Shown here piece by piece: positions 35,701-49,500 of a stretch of 64,000 bases of DNA. The stretch is from positions 186,001-250,000 of the forward strand of contig JAPDFW010000086.1 of NCBI GenBank assembly GCA_028826165.1. The letters run 5' to 3'. Positions within the stretch are counted from its first letter, which is position 1. Each line of letters opens with the position of its first letter. The translations under genes and the position numbers were made by a program. The DNA comes from Anaeramoeba ignava. Its lineage: Eukaryota > Metamonada > Anaeramoebidae. Below the pieces are notes generated by a model. It did no database searches, was not told the origin of the DNA, and worked only from the letters and a program-made list of their open reading frames with translations.

Positions 35701-36635
35701 AATTAGATATAAAATTAGATATAAAATTATTAATTAAATTATTTATTAAAATTATTAATTAAATTATTTATTAAATTATTAATTAAATTATTTATTAAAA
35801 TTATTAATAAAATTATTTATTAAATTATTAATTAAATTATTTATTAAATTATTAATTAAATTTATTTATAAAATTATTTATTTATTAATTAAAATTATTT
35901 ATTATTGATTAAATTTTTAATGGGATAAATTTATTGATTAAATTATTTATAAAATTATTTATTAAATTATTTATTTTAGATATAAAATTATTAATAAAAT
36001 TAGATAAAAAATTAGATATAAAATTAGATATAAAATTATTTATTAAATTATTAATAAAATTATTTATTAAAATTAATTAATTAATTAAATTATTAATTAA
36101 ATTTATTTATTAAATTTTTATTAAATTATTTATTAAATTATTTTATTAAATTAGATATAAAATTATTTATTTATTTATTAATTAAATTATTAATTAAATT
36201 ATTTATTTATTGATTAAATTTAAATAATGAGAAGAATTGGGGATAAAATTTATTGATTAAATTTTTTGATTAAATTTATTTAAAAAGAAAATGTCAAATT
36301 GGAGTTAAATAAAATTCTAATTATTAAATTAATTATTAAATAAAAGAGAACAAAAAAAAATTTTTTTTTATTTTTTATAATAAAGAAAACGTTATATGAT
36401 TTTAAATAAAATAAATTAAAACAAAATATTAATTCAATATTAATTCAAAAATTATTAATAATTTAATTAATAATTTAAAATAAAAAAAAAATAAAAAAGT
36501 TGAATATAAACTAAAGATCATAAAGTTAATTTATAATTTATAATTTATAATTTATAATTTATAATTTATAATTTATAATTTTACACAAGGTTGATTTGTT
36601 GGGACTGGAATTAAAAATCGACTAAATTGAGCCAT
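32706..36635 (-). CDS. ALDH4A1: Delta-1-pyrroline-5-carboxylate dehydrogenase (ALDH4 family)
   Basis: Exons: 36635-36585, 34542-34116, 34030-33750, 33680-33347, 33256-32706; 547 aa with consistent phases (human 563). The enzyme oxidises glutamate-gamma-semialdehyde (from P5C) to glutamate with NAD+, the last step of proline degradation. Visible motifs: Rossmann region FVLAITPFNFTAIGGNLPTS and LWKPSSTSIL, catalytic Glu297 in GETGGKN, catalytic Cys331 in YQGQKCSATSR, EEIFGPVLTIYLYD, and the near-invariant FYINDKSTGSVVGQQPFGGA. Exon 1 is only 17 codons (FSRFLIPVPTNQP), matching the ALDH4 N-terminus of fungi and animals after their transit peptides; no mitochondrial presequence is apparent. Intron 1 is 2.0 kb of repeats. 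Very confident on family and on all but exact ends of intron 1. Confidence 0.94.
34543..36584 (-). repeat. 12-bp repeat array in P5CDH intron 1, with higher-order units
   Basis: The main unit is AAATTATTTATT/AAATTATTAATT with patches of AAATTAGATATA. The word GAGAAGAATTGGGG marks three places, near 35,040, 35,438 and 36,229, each followed by similar AAATTTATTGATTAAATT sequence, indicating a higher-order period of about 400 bp or its multiple. Splice sites are GTAAAA and ATAAAG. Confidence 0.8.
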
Positions 36636-38660
36636 TTTAAATACAATATGAAAATTGTAAAATGAAATTATTAAAAATTTAAATTAAATTTTTTTTTTTT
36701 ACTTATTTTTTAATTTAAAAAAGAAAATTTTTTTTTTTTTTTTTTGCTTTTTTTTTTTTTTATTTTATTAAATTGATCATTTTTTTATTTATTAAATTGA
36801 TTTTAATTTATTAAATTGCTGACAAATTGAAACATTTTTTAATTTAAATAATTTAATTAATTTTTTTTATTTTTAAACAATGAGTCATTTTTTTCAAAGA
36901 AACTATATTTTTTATTAAGTGGAATATTGGTGGATCTGTTTGTAAATTAAATTATTGAATCAATTTCTTTAATTTTTTAATTTGATCTTTGTTTGTTTTT
37001 TTTTTTAATAGTTTAATTTTAATTTTATTTTTATTTTAATTTTTATTTTTAGATTTAATTTAGATTAATTTTTTTTAAATTAAAAAAGAAAAATAATTTA
37101 AATTTTTATTTGAAAAAGAAAAATAATTTAAAAAATTTTTTCATTTTTTGAATTTAAAATCCAAAAATAAAATTTATTTAAAGAAGAATTTTTAAATTCT
37201 AATTTAGTTTTTAAATAAATTTAATAATAATTTTAATTTAATAATAAATTTTTAATTAATTTAAAAAATAAATTTATTTAAATATTAGTTTTAATTTTAA
37301 TTTTTGAAATAAATTTATTATTTAATATTAATTTAAATTTTGAAATAAATTTAATAATAAATTTAATAATAAATAATTAAATTTAAAAATAAAAATTTAT
37401 TTAAATTTTTAATTTTTAATTTTCTAAATAAATTTATTATTTAATATTAATTTAAATTTTGAAATAAATTTAATAATAATTTTAATTAATAAATTAATAA
37501 TAAATTTAATAATAAATAAATAATTTAAAAATAAAATTTATTTAAATATAAATTTTAATTAATTTTATAAATAAATTTATTATTTAATATTAATTTAAAT
37601 TTTGAAATAAATTTAATAATAATTTTTAATTAATAATTTAATAATAAATTTAATAATAAATAATTAATCTAAAAATAAAATTTATTTAAATATAAGTTTT
37701 TAATTAATTTTATAAATAAATTTATTATTTAATATTAATTTAAATTTTGAAATAAATTTAATAATAATTTTAATTAATAATTTAAATAATAAATTTTTTT
37801 TAATAATAAATAATTAATTTAAAATTGAAATTTTTTAAAAAGTTTTAATTAATTTTATAAATAAATTTATTATTAATATTAATTTAAATTTTGAAATAAA
37901 TTTAATAATAATTTTAATTAATAATTTAATAATAATTTTAATAATAAATAATTAATCTAAAAAATAGAATTTATTTAAATATAAATTTTAATTAATTTTA
38001 TAAGTAAATTAATTATTTATTATTAATTTAAATTTTAAATAAATTTAATAATAATTTTAATTAATAATAAATTTAATAATAAATAATTAATCCTAAAAAT
38101 AAAATTTATTTAAATATAATTTTTAAATAATTTTATAAATAAATTTATTAAAATTAATTTAAATTTAATAATAATTTTTTAAAATAATAATTTAATAATA
38201 AATTTAATAATAAATAATTAATTTAAAATATAAAATTTATTTAAATATAAGTTTTAAATAATTTTATATTTTAAAATAAAAATTTAATAATAATTTTAAA
38301 TTTTGAAATAAATTTAATAATAATTTTAATTAATAAATTTTAATAATAAATAATTAATTTAAAATATAAAATTTATTTAAATATAAGTTTTAATTAATTT
38401 TATAAATAAATTTATTATTAATATTAATTTAGTTTTTGAAATAAATTTAATAATAATTTTAATTAATAATTTAATAATAAATTTTAATAATAAATAATTA
38501 ATCTAAAAAATAAAATTTATTTAAATATAATTTTTAAATAATTTTATAAATAAATTTATTATTTAAAACTTAATTTAAATTTTGAAGAAGAAGAATAATT
38601 TTTTTTTTAATTTTTTTTCATTTTTTTTTTTGCTTTTTTTTTTCGACTTTTAAAAATAAA
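36636..38660. repeat. Intergenic satellite, about 145-bp unit, plus divergent promoters
   Basis: From 36,636 to about 37,150 the sequence is T- and A-runs with the P5CDH upstream element (TTTCATTTTACAATTTTCATA, minus strand). From about 37,180 to 38,580 the word AATTTAAATTTTGAAATAAA recurs about every 120-150 bp, around ten copies with progressive small deletions. 38,600-38,660 is the T-tract/TTTTCATTTTTT element of VPS15. Confidence 0.8.
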
Positions 38661-41600
38661 ATGGGAAATCAATTAAAAACAATAGCGAATTGGTATTTCC
38701 ATGATTTAGAAGGATATGGATATACATTTGATGCGAGAATTGGAGGAGGAAGATTTTCGAAAACATTAAAAATGTACAAAGATGATTATGGAGTTGTTGT
38801 TGTTAAATATTTTCCAAAACATCAAAAAACAACAAGTTATAATGAATATGTTCTTAAATTAAAAGAAATTAAAAAAAAATTATATTCTATTCCTATTCTT
38901 AATGTTTTGCCTTATCATGATTTTATTGAGACAAAAAACGCTGGTTATTTAGTTAGACCTTTTTTTTATGCTAATCTTTCTGATAGATTAAGGTTTGCTT
39001 TTTATTTATTAAAAATTCAAATCTTCAATTTTAATAATAAATATAATAATAATTATAATAATAAATTTAATAATAAATATAATAATAAATATAATAATAA
39101 TTTTAATAATAATTTTAATAATAAATATAATAATAATTTTAATAATAATTTTAATAATAAATTTAATAATAAATTTAATAATAAATTTAATAATAAATTT
39201 AATAATAATATTAATAATAATTTTAATAATAAATTTAATAATAAATATAATAATTAATTTAATAATAATTTTAATAATAATTTTAATAAAAATTTTAATA
39301 ATAAATTTTAATAATAATTTTAATAATAAATTTAATAATACTTTTAATAATAATACTTTTAATAATAATTTTAATAATAATTTTAATAATAATTTTAATA
39401 ATAATTTTAATAATAATTTTAATAATAATTTTAATAATAAATTTTAATAATAAATTTAATAATAAATTTAATAATAATTATAATAATAATTTTAATAATA
39501 ATTTTAATAATAATTTTTAATAATAATTTTAATAATAATTATAATAATAATTTTAATAATAATTTTAATAATAAATTTAATAATAATTTTTAATAATAAT
39601 TTTAATAAATATAATAATAAATTTAATAATAATTTTAATAATAATTTTAATAATAAATTTAATAATAAATTTAATAATAAATATAATAATAAATATAATA
39701 ATAAATTTTAATAATAATAATTTTAATAATAAATTTAATAATAAATATAATAATTTAATAATAAATAATAATAAATTTTAATAATAAATTTAATAATAAA
39801 TTTTAATAATAAATTAAATAATAATTTTAATAATAAATTTAATAATAAATTTAATAATAATTTTAATAATAATTTTAATAATAATTTTAATAATAAATTT
39901 AATAATAAATATAATAATAATTTTAATAATAAGTTTAATAATAAATTTAATAATAAATTTAATAATAAATTTAAAATAATAAATTTAATAATAAATTTAA
40001 TAATAATTTTAATAATAATTTAATAATAAATTTAATAATAAATTTAATAATAAATTTAATAATAAATTTAATAATAAATTTAATAATAAATTTAATAATA
40101 AATTTAATAATAATTTTAATAATAATTTTAATAATAATTTTAATAATAAATTTAATAATAAATTTTAATAATAAATTTAATAATAAATTTAATAATAAAT
40201 ATAATAATAAATTTTAATAATAAATATAATAATAAATTTAATAATAATTTTAATAATAATTTTAATAATAAATTTAATAATAAATTTAATAATAAATATA
40301 ATAATAAATTTAATAATAATTTTAATAATAAATTTAATAATAATTATAATAATAAATATAATAATAAATTTAATAATAATTATAATAATAATTTTAATAA
40401 ATATAATAATAAATTTAATAATAATTTTAATAATAAATTTAATAATAAATTTTAATAATAAATTTAATAATAATTTTAATAATAATTTTAATAATAATTT
40501 TAATAATAAATTTAATAATAATTTTAATAATAATTTTTAATAATAATTTTAATAATCAATTTAATAATAATTTTAATAATAATTTTAATAATAAATTTAA
40601 TAATAATTTTAATAATAATTTTAATAATAATTTTAATAATAATTTTAATAATAAATTTAATAATAATTTTAATAATAAATATAATAATAAATTTAATAAT
40701 AATTTTAATAATAATTTTAATAATAATTTTAATAATAATTTTAATAATAATTTTAATAATAATTTTAATAATAAATTTAATAATAATTATAATATTTTTT
40801 TAGTATGCGACCATTTCTTACACTTATTGAAAAAAAATGGGTTACTTATCAACTTCTTGTAGCTTTAAAACAAATGCATTCTTGTGGAATTTATCATGGT
40901 GATGTGAGAACTAAAAGTGTTTTTGTGACATCTTTTTTATGGGTTTTACTTGGAGATTTACTTCCTTTTAAACCTATATATTTACCTCAAGTTTGTTATT
41001 AAAATTTAAAATTAAATATTAAAATTAAAATTATAAAATTAAAATTTTAATATTAAATATTAAAATTATAAATATTAAAATTATAAAGAACAATCCAGCA
41101 GATTTCTCATATTTTTTTGATTCATCAGGTAAAAGAAAATGTTATCTTGCTCCTGAAAGATTTTTTGATACTAGCCAATCACAAAATGAAACTGAAATTC
41201 ATTCACCAACTCAAAACGATAAAAAATTCAAAACCGAAAAAATTGATATAAAAATTGAAGATAAAAAGGAAAAAACAATAGAAAATAAAATTGAAATTGA
41301 AAAAGGAAATGAAAATAAGGATAAAGAAGATTCATTAACAGAAGAAATGGATATATTTTCTGCTGGATGTGTTATTGCTGAAATATTTCTTGATGGAATA
41401 CCCTTATTTCATTTATCTGATTTATTAAGTTATCGCAAAAAAGAATTTCATCCTGAAGAAAAATTGCAATCAATTTCTGATGAAAATGCCAAGAAATTAA
41501 TTTTGAATATGATTGATTTAGATCCGCAAAAAAGAAAATCAGCAAAATCTTATTTAAAAGAATTCGAGGATGTTTTATTTCCAAAATATTTTGATTTGGT

Positions 41601-44600
41601 TCATAATTTTATTGGAAAAGTTCAATTTTCACTTTCAGAAGAAAAAATATCTTTGATTCATGAAAAATTTCCAAATATTGTAAAATGGTTTGATGATAAA
41701 AATCCATTGGAAAATATAGATTTATTGAATGGAGAAGAAAATAATATTCAAAAAGAAGAAAAAAAGAGTAAAAATGAAGATGGAGATGAAAATCAAGATA
41801 ATAAAGAATCAAAAAATGGGGATTTGATTGAAGAACTTGATTTCATTAAAGGAAATAAGGATGATGTTAATAAAGATACCAATACGGATAACTTTATGAG
41901 AATAAATATGAATGAGATCAATGAATCGAATATTGAAAATAGAAACGATGGAAAGAAAAATTCTGATTCTATTCCAAATACACAAGATCTTGATATTCTG
42001 CTCTCAAATACACAAAAGTTTCTTTATAAAATATCTAATTTATCACAAGAAGCAAACAAGAAAAATAGCAATAACAATAATAACAATAATAATAACAACA
42101 ATAACAATAATAACAATAACAACAATAACAAGAAAAAAGATAATAGTAATAATAATAATAAATCAAGAAAAGATAAACATAATAAAAAGGAAACAACAAA
42201 AAAACAACCAACAAAAAAAGATTCAACAAAAAAACAATCAACAAGAAAGGATAATCAAAATAAAAAGGAAACAACAAAAAAACAATTAATAAAAAAAGAT
42301 TCAACAAAAAAACAATCAACAAAAAAACAATCAACAAGAAAAGATGATCAAAATAAAAAGGATTCAACAACAAAACAATCAACAAAAAAAGATTCAACAA
42401 AAAAACAATCAACAAGAAATGATAATCAAAATAAAAAGCATTCAACAAAAAAGGATGAACAAACAATAAAAAAAGATCCAACAAAAAAAGATGATAATAA
42501 GCCATATTCAAAAACATACAAAAAAATTCATACAAAAACACCAAAAAAAACCTATACAAAAACCCACAGAAAAGTATATAAAAAATCCAATACAAGAACT
42601 CCAAGAAAAGCTCATATAAAAAAAACAGAAAAAAAAGAAACAAAAAAAAAAGAAACAGAAAAAAAAGAAACAGTAACAAAAGAAACAAAAGAAATAGAAA
42701 CAAAAGAAATAGAAGGAAAAAAAGCACTTATAATTCACGAAAGACAAGAATTTTTCGAATCATTAACAAATATTGAATTTTCAGGTCCAATAAATGAAGG
42801 TCTATCAATTGCCAGTATGTATCAATACAAAATCCAAGAAACGCAACGGAAATATCTTTCTTATCCAAAATATGAAGGATTAATCCTAATAATAAATATA
42901 ATCACATCTTCAATTCGCAATTTATATCGACCAAATTTAAAACTATTATCAATGAAAATGCTAATGGAAACAAGTCTTAATTGCAAAGACGAGGTGAGAC
43001 TTGAAAGGGTTGTTCCGTATCTTGTTTCAATGAGCTCAGACCCAAATCCAACAGTTCGCGCAACTTCTATTGATTGTTTAACAAAAGTTCTTGATATGTG
43101 TCAATCAATTACTTTGTCAAATGATAATATTTTTCCTGATTATATTATCCCCTCTTTGACTAAAATTATTAACGATCCTGAGCCAATTGTTAGGATTGCT
43201 TTCGCAAGAAATATTGGTTCATTAGCCCTTATTTCACGTAGATTTGCAGAATTTTCAACTCGATTTTTCCGTGAATTGAATGAAAAAGAAAAAAAGAAAA
43301 AAATTCAGGATCAATTGAATGTTGTTAAAAAAAATGAAAGTGCTAAAGTAAATCAGCTGTTGAAAATTGATGTTAATTTGATACCAAAAATCCCAAAAGA
43401 ATATTTTGATTTAAGCAAAACACCAACACAAGAGAAAACAAATAATTTTTTGATAAAAAAGGAGGATGCAGAAGATTTGAATTCAAATGAAATCAATCTA
43501 AATGAAATCAATCTAAATGAAAATGATTCAAATGAAATTAATTTAGAGGATAAAAATTATATCGATAAAAATTATATTGATAAAAAAAATATTGATGAAA
43601 AAAATAACGATGAAAAACCAAAAGAAATAACAGAAAAAAAACCCAAAAGAAAAATTTCTAAAAACGAGAATGAAAACAAAAAAAAGAAAAAGAACAAGAA
43701 AAAGAACAAAAACAAAAACAACGATTTCGAACATTCTTTTCATATACAAATAAATCGTTTACATGAAAAATTCATTGATTTAGTAACAAAATTATTTGGA
43801 GACACATTTCCGCATGTGAAAACAGCACTTTTGAATGAACTTCCGCAATTATGCTTTTTTTTCGAAAGCGATTTGACAAGAACAAGACTTTTACCGTTAT
43901 TAATTACGTTTCTTAATGATCGAGATTGGCAACTTCGGTACTCATTTTTCCATCATATTCCGGATGTCTCAATTTTTCTCGGAAAGGAAACAACAGAAGA
44001 ATTTCTTCTTCCTTGCATTATTGAGGCGTTAACAGATCCTGAAGAAATTATAATGGCAAAATGTTTAAACTCGTTAAAAATGCTAGTGAATTTAAAATTG
44101 ATCAAGAAAAACACGATCATATCAATTGCGCAGAAAGTTGTTCCTTTGCTTGTTCATCCGAATACTTGGATCCGTTTTGCTTGCATTGGATTTGTTGGTT
44201 CTGTGTATAAGCATTTCAATCCGATTGATTTCCAGTGCTTTATAATCCCACTTTTGCAGATTTTTCTAAAACGAAGAATGCATGAATTCACCGAATTAAA
44301 TATTCTTGAAAATTTAAAGGCTCCTTTAACAAGAGACCGATATGAACAGTCTATTGTTGAAACACACAATACACTTGGCGCCAATTTTGTCAAGCTTGAG
44401 GTTTCAGAAAAACTGGCTAATCTCCAGAATCCAGGACTTCAAATGTCTATATTTGATCAAGATTCAAAAATGACTCAAAAATCTGATATTAAAAAATTGG
44501 AAATGGAGATCAATTCACCTCTTTTTAAATCAAACAGTGAAAATTCACAACAGAAAAATTTAACCGAAATTCGGGACAAAAATGAAAATCAAATCAAAAC

Positions 44601-46814
44601 AGAAAAATCGAAAAATGAAATGAGAGGGACTGAAGAGGGAACTTTTATTTTGAAGCTCAAACCTTTTATCACTAAGGCTTCTTATCAAGAAAAGCATCGA
44701 AGAGCAGAATTTCTTCAACTGTATCAAGAAAACGAGAAAAATATAACTCGAAGTGAGTTTCCGAATTCATCTTTTTATGGAACATCAAAACAAGATTTTG
44801 ATCAAGCAATATTTACAAAGGATTCTAAGATGGAACTTATTATTCCTGAACAGATTCAAGAGCAGAGAATTATATATCGGCCCAAGAAAACCCAGAAGAC
44901 TTTTACTTTTAAGAACACTTCTGGTTATGGTCAAAGGTTTTCTCGTGTTTCTAAGTTATTATCTCGACAAGCAAGAATTTCGCGACGATCAGCTCAACCA
45001 AACGATAGTTTGTTAAATCCTTTGGATTCTGAAGTGAGTCCTGTAGTTTCGAAAGCTGTTGTTGATAATTGTAAGATATATAAAATATATAAAAATATAT
45101 AAAATTAATGAAAATATATAAAAAATATACATTTACATGAAATTATATGAAAATATATAAAAAATATACATTTACATGAAATTATATAAAAATATATAAA
45201 AAATATTCATTTACATGAAATTATATAAAAATTATTCTGTAATAAAAGTAAAAAAAAACCCAAGAAAACCATTGGATAATTGGCTCCAACAAACAATCGA
45301 CAAAAATCTCGAACAAATAATCGCAACAAAACTACGGAGACAAAAACCACAAACGGAGATCAATCTCGGAACAATTCGAAGATGGAAAGACGGAGAAATG
45401 AGCACAGAAGCATTTGAGGGAGAAGGATTATGCAAATGGCGACCACGAGGCATTTTAGCAGCACATTTACACGAACATCGCGGAGCAGTGAACACAATTG
45501 ATGTATCAGGAGATAACTTATTTTTTGTAAGCGCATCTGATGACGGAACAGTTAAGATTTGGGACACTCAACGAATACAAACAAATACATCATTCAAATC
45601 TCAAATCACTTACTCCCAACAGGGCGGAAAGATCAGAGCCGCAACCATATGCCACAACTCGCACGGAATTGCTTCTGTATCAACAAACGGAACAATCCAT
45701 TTATTCTCAATAGAATCCTCATTTATGCAAACAGGAAAATTTCACACTTCAGCCAAAAAAGACAATTCGGAACTTTTTTCAACAATGAAAGTTCTTGATC
45801 CCAAAGAAGGCGAAATAATAGATATAAAGACCTTCGGCAGCGCAGATTCGAACTTGCTTTTGTATGCAACGCAAGCCTCCCGTTTCCACGGATGGGATTT
45901 GCGTTCCTCAAAAGAAGCTTTTGATATCCCACTGTCACCCAAGTTGGGGCTTATTACCGGATTTATTGTCGAACCAAATCAAACTTGGTGCGCTGTTAGT
46001 ACGTATTTGGGATATGTTCAGTGCTGGGATCTCCGGTTTATGGTACCGTTCCAAACTTGGAGACATCCTTCAAACCAATCCATTTATAAAATCAGTTATT
46101 ATTTTGGAACTCATCATAAATTTTGGATCATTTTATCTTCAGGCAAAAACGAAGTCTCTGTTTGGGACATAACAAAGCCCAGTTGTCGCCAAGTGTATCG
46201 GAGCGCTCAACTCCGAATCCGAACTCAAAAACAAGCCCGATTTTATCCCTCCAGTCTCACATGACAAGCTATCAAGACAAAACACAATCACGGCTGATCT
46301 TGCAAGTATTTCTTCCCTCGAAATATCAGACCCAGATCTCCGAAGCTCACACAATCAGGACTCTGTGCGCGCCATTTGGGCTTCCAAAGACCATTCTTAT
46401 ATGCTTACTGCGGGCACTGACAGATGCATACGTTACTGGGATCTTCCTAAGATTACAAATTCATATGTTGTTTCTGGTCCTGAAAATTTGTCAAAAAATC
46501 GTCAATATAATCTCTCAACTGTTAGCAGTGTTGCTGTATACTCAGACTTTCCTGGCCCAAATATTCGTGATCCTGAATTCGAGTCTGTTCTTGCTACTCG
46601 AAGCACTTCCCTTTCTACTACTCCCTTTTATCATAATTCAAACTCTATTCAAAATTCCCATTCAAATTCCAATTTGAATAAAGATTCAAATGTTATTCTT
46701 GATAATACTAATATTGAACATAGAGATTGTATTTTGGATTTGAATCTTCTTGAATTTCCTCGTCCTATGTTGATTTCTTCTAGTAGAGATGGTGTTATTA
46801 AGATCTGGGCTTAA
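38661..46814 (+). CDS. VPS15: VPS15/PIK3R4, regulatory kinase-like subunit of the VPS34 PI3-kinase complex
   Basis: Exons 38661-38992, 40804-40990, 41089-45070 and 45249-46814; one extra base near 46,200 must be removed, after which the length is exactly 2,022 codons (2,021 aa; human 1,358). MGNQL is a myristoylation start as in all VPS15. Kinase-like domain to about residue 350: Lys49 in VVVVKYFPKH, HGDVRTKSVFVTS (residue 149 Ser where human has Asn), GDLLPFKP in place of DFG, NNPADFSYFFDSSGKRKCYLAPERF and DIFSAGCVIAEIFLDGIPLF. Residues about 390-720 are an inserted low-complexity linker with an Asn run and KKDSTKKQST repeats. HEAT repeats follow to about 1,330 and a WD40 domain from about 1,510 (GAVNTIDVSGDNLFFVSASD) to the end (MLISSSRDGVIKIWA). 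VPS15 activates VPS34 to make PI3P for autophagy and endosome traffic. GC content rises in the HEAT/WD exons. Confidence 0.93.
38993..40803 (+). repeat. 1.8 kb AAT-rich array as VPS15 intron 1
   Basis: Built of TTTAATAATAA and ATTTTAATAATA nonamers, running from GTTTGC donor to TTTTAG acceptor. Splicing joins AG to T and restores DRLSMRPFLTLIEKKW, matching human YDRLSTRPFLNLIEKKW. Confidence 0.85.
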
Positions 46815-49500
46815 CAAACCAAAAATAAATTCAAAATTATAAATAATTATTATTAAAATTAAAATTAAATTTATTATTAAATTTATTATTAAAATTATTA
46901 TTAAAATTATTAATAAACTTATTAATAAACTTATTATTAAAATTATTATTAAAATTATTATTAAAATTATTATTAAAATTATTATTAAAATTATTATTAA
47001 AATTATTATTAAATTTATTATTAAAATTATTATTAAAATTATTATTAAAATTATTATTAAATTTATTATTAAAATTATTATTAAATTTATTATTAAAATT
47101 TATTATTAAATTTATTATTAAAGTTATTATTAAATTTATTATTAAAATTATTATTAAAATTATTATTAAAATTATTATTAAAATTATTATTAAAATTATT
47201 ATTAAAATTATTATTAAAATTATTATTAAATTATTATTAAAATTAAAATTATTATTAAAATAATTATTAAAATAATTATTAAATTTATTATTAAAATTAT
47301 TATTAAAAATTATTATTAAAATTATTATTAAAAATTATTATTAAATTTATTATTAAAATAATTATTAAAATTATTGTTAAATTTATTATTAAAATTATTA
47401 TTAAAATTATTATTAAAATTATTATTAAAATTATTATTAAAATTTTAAATAATTATTATTAAATTTATTATTAAATTTATTATTAAAATTATTATTAAAA
47501 TTTATTATTAAATTTATTATTAAAATTATTATTAAAATTATTATTAAAATTATTATTAAAATTATTTTTAAAATTATTTTTAAAATTATTATTAAAATTA
47601 TTATTAAATTTATTATTAAAATTATTATTAAAATTATTTTTAAAATTATTATTAAAATTATTATTAATAAAATTATTAATAAAATTATTATTAAATTTAT
47701 TAATAAAATTATTATTAAAATTATTATTAAAATTATTATTAAAATTATTATTAAATTTATTATTAAAATTATTATTAAATTTATTATTAAAATTATTATT
47801 AAAATTATTATTAAAAATTATTATTAAAATTATTATTAAATTTATTATTAAAATTATTATTAAAATTATTATTAAAATTTATTATTAAATTTATTATTAA
47901 ATTTATTATTAAATTTATTATTAAAATTATTATTAAATTTATTATTAAAATTATTATTAAATTTATTATTAAATTTATTATTAAAATTATTATTAAAATT
48001 ATTATTAAAATTATTATTAAATTTATTATTAAAATTATTATTAAATTTATTATTAAAATTATTATTAAAATTATTATTAAAATTATTTATTAAATTTATT
48101 ATTAAAATTATTATTAAAATTATTATTAAAATTATTATTAAAATTATTATTAAAATTATTATTAAATTTATTATTAAATTTATTATTAAATTTATTATTG
48201 GATTTATTATTAAATTTATTATTGGATTTATTATTAAAATTATTATTAAATTTATTATTAAAATTATTATTAAAATTTATTATTATAATTATTATTTAAA
48301 TTATTATTAAATTTATTATTAAATTTATTATTAAATTTATTATTAAAATTATTATTAAAATTATTATTAAAATTATTATTAAAATTATTATTAAATTTAT
48401 TATTAAATTTATTATTAAAATTATTATTAAAATTATTATTAAATTTATTATTAAATTTATTATTAAAATTATTATTAAATTTATTATTAAATTGATTATT
48501 AAATTTATTATTAAATTTATTATTAAAATTATTATTAAAATTTATTATTAAATTTATTATTAAAATTATTATTAAAATTATTATTAAATTTATTATTAAA
48601 ATTATTATTAAAATTATTATTAAATTTATTATTAAAATTATTATTAAAATTATTATTAAATTTATTATTAAAATTATTATTAAAATTATTTTTAAAATTA
48701 TTATTAAAATTATTATTAATAAAATTATTATTAAAATTATTATTAAAATTATTATTAAAATTATTATTAAAATTATTATTAAAATTATTATTAAAATTAT
48801 TATTAAATTTATTATTAAAATTATTATTAAATTTATTATTAAAATTATTATTAAAATTATTATTAAAATTATTATTAAAATTATTATTAAAATTTATTAT
48901 TAAAATTATTATTAAAATTATTATTAAAATTTATTATTAAATTTATTATTAAATTTATTATTAAATTTATTATTAAAATTATTATTAAATTTATTATTAA
49001 AATTATTATTAAATTTATTATTAAATTTATTATTAAAATTATTATTAAAATTATTATTAAAATTATTATTAAATTTATTATTAAAATTATTATTAAATTT
49101 ATTATTAAAATTATTATTAAAATTATTATTAAAATTATTTATTAAATTTATTATTAAAATTATTATTAAAATTATTATTAAAATTATTATTAAAATTATT
49201 ATTAAAATTATTATTAAATTTATTATTAAATTTATTATTAAATTTATTATTGGATTTATTATTAAATTTATTATTGGATTTATTATTAAAATTATTATTA
49301 AATTTATTATTAAAATTATTATTAAAATTTATTATTATAATTATTATTTAAATTATTATTAAAATTATTATTAAAATTATTATTAAAATTATTATTAAAA
49401 TTATTATTAAAATTATTATTAAAATTATTATTAAAATTATTATTAAATTTATTATAAAATTTATTAAAATTATTTCTTCAAATTTGTTGTGAAATAAATT
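46815..49500. repeat. 2.65 kb ATTATTAAA array with 1,052-bp higher-order period
   Basis: Nonamers AAAATTATT and AAATTTATT in variable order. Rare words recur at a constant offset: TTGGATTTATTATTAAATTT at about 48,199 and 49,251, and ATTTTTAAAATTATT followed by ATTAATAAAATT at about 47,635-47,670 and 48,687-48,722. The repeat family is the reverse complement of the array in VPS15 intron 1. No gene is seen. Confidence 0.88.

Noticed and set aside
42035-42747. 230-aa Phe/Leu-rich minus-strand frame
   Set aside because: Antisense shadow of the Lys/Asn/Thr linker of VPS15; composition explained by the sense codons.
46193-46254. A 62-bp intron (GTGTAT...CCAG) to explain the VPS15 frame break
   Set aside because: Splicing there leaves the wrong frame for the final WD40 repeat and the segment lacks the AT-rich character of the other introns.
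46123-46677. A 184-aa plus-strand frame overlapping the end of VPS15
   Set aside because: It is a third-frame shadow; the WD40 sequence continues in the frame starting after one extra base near 46,200.
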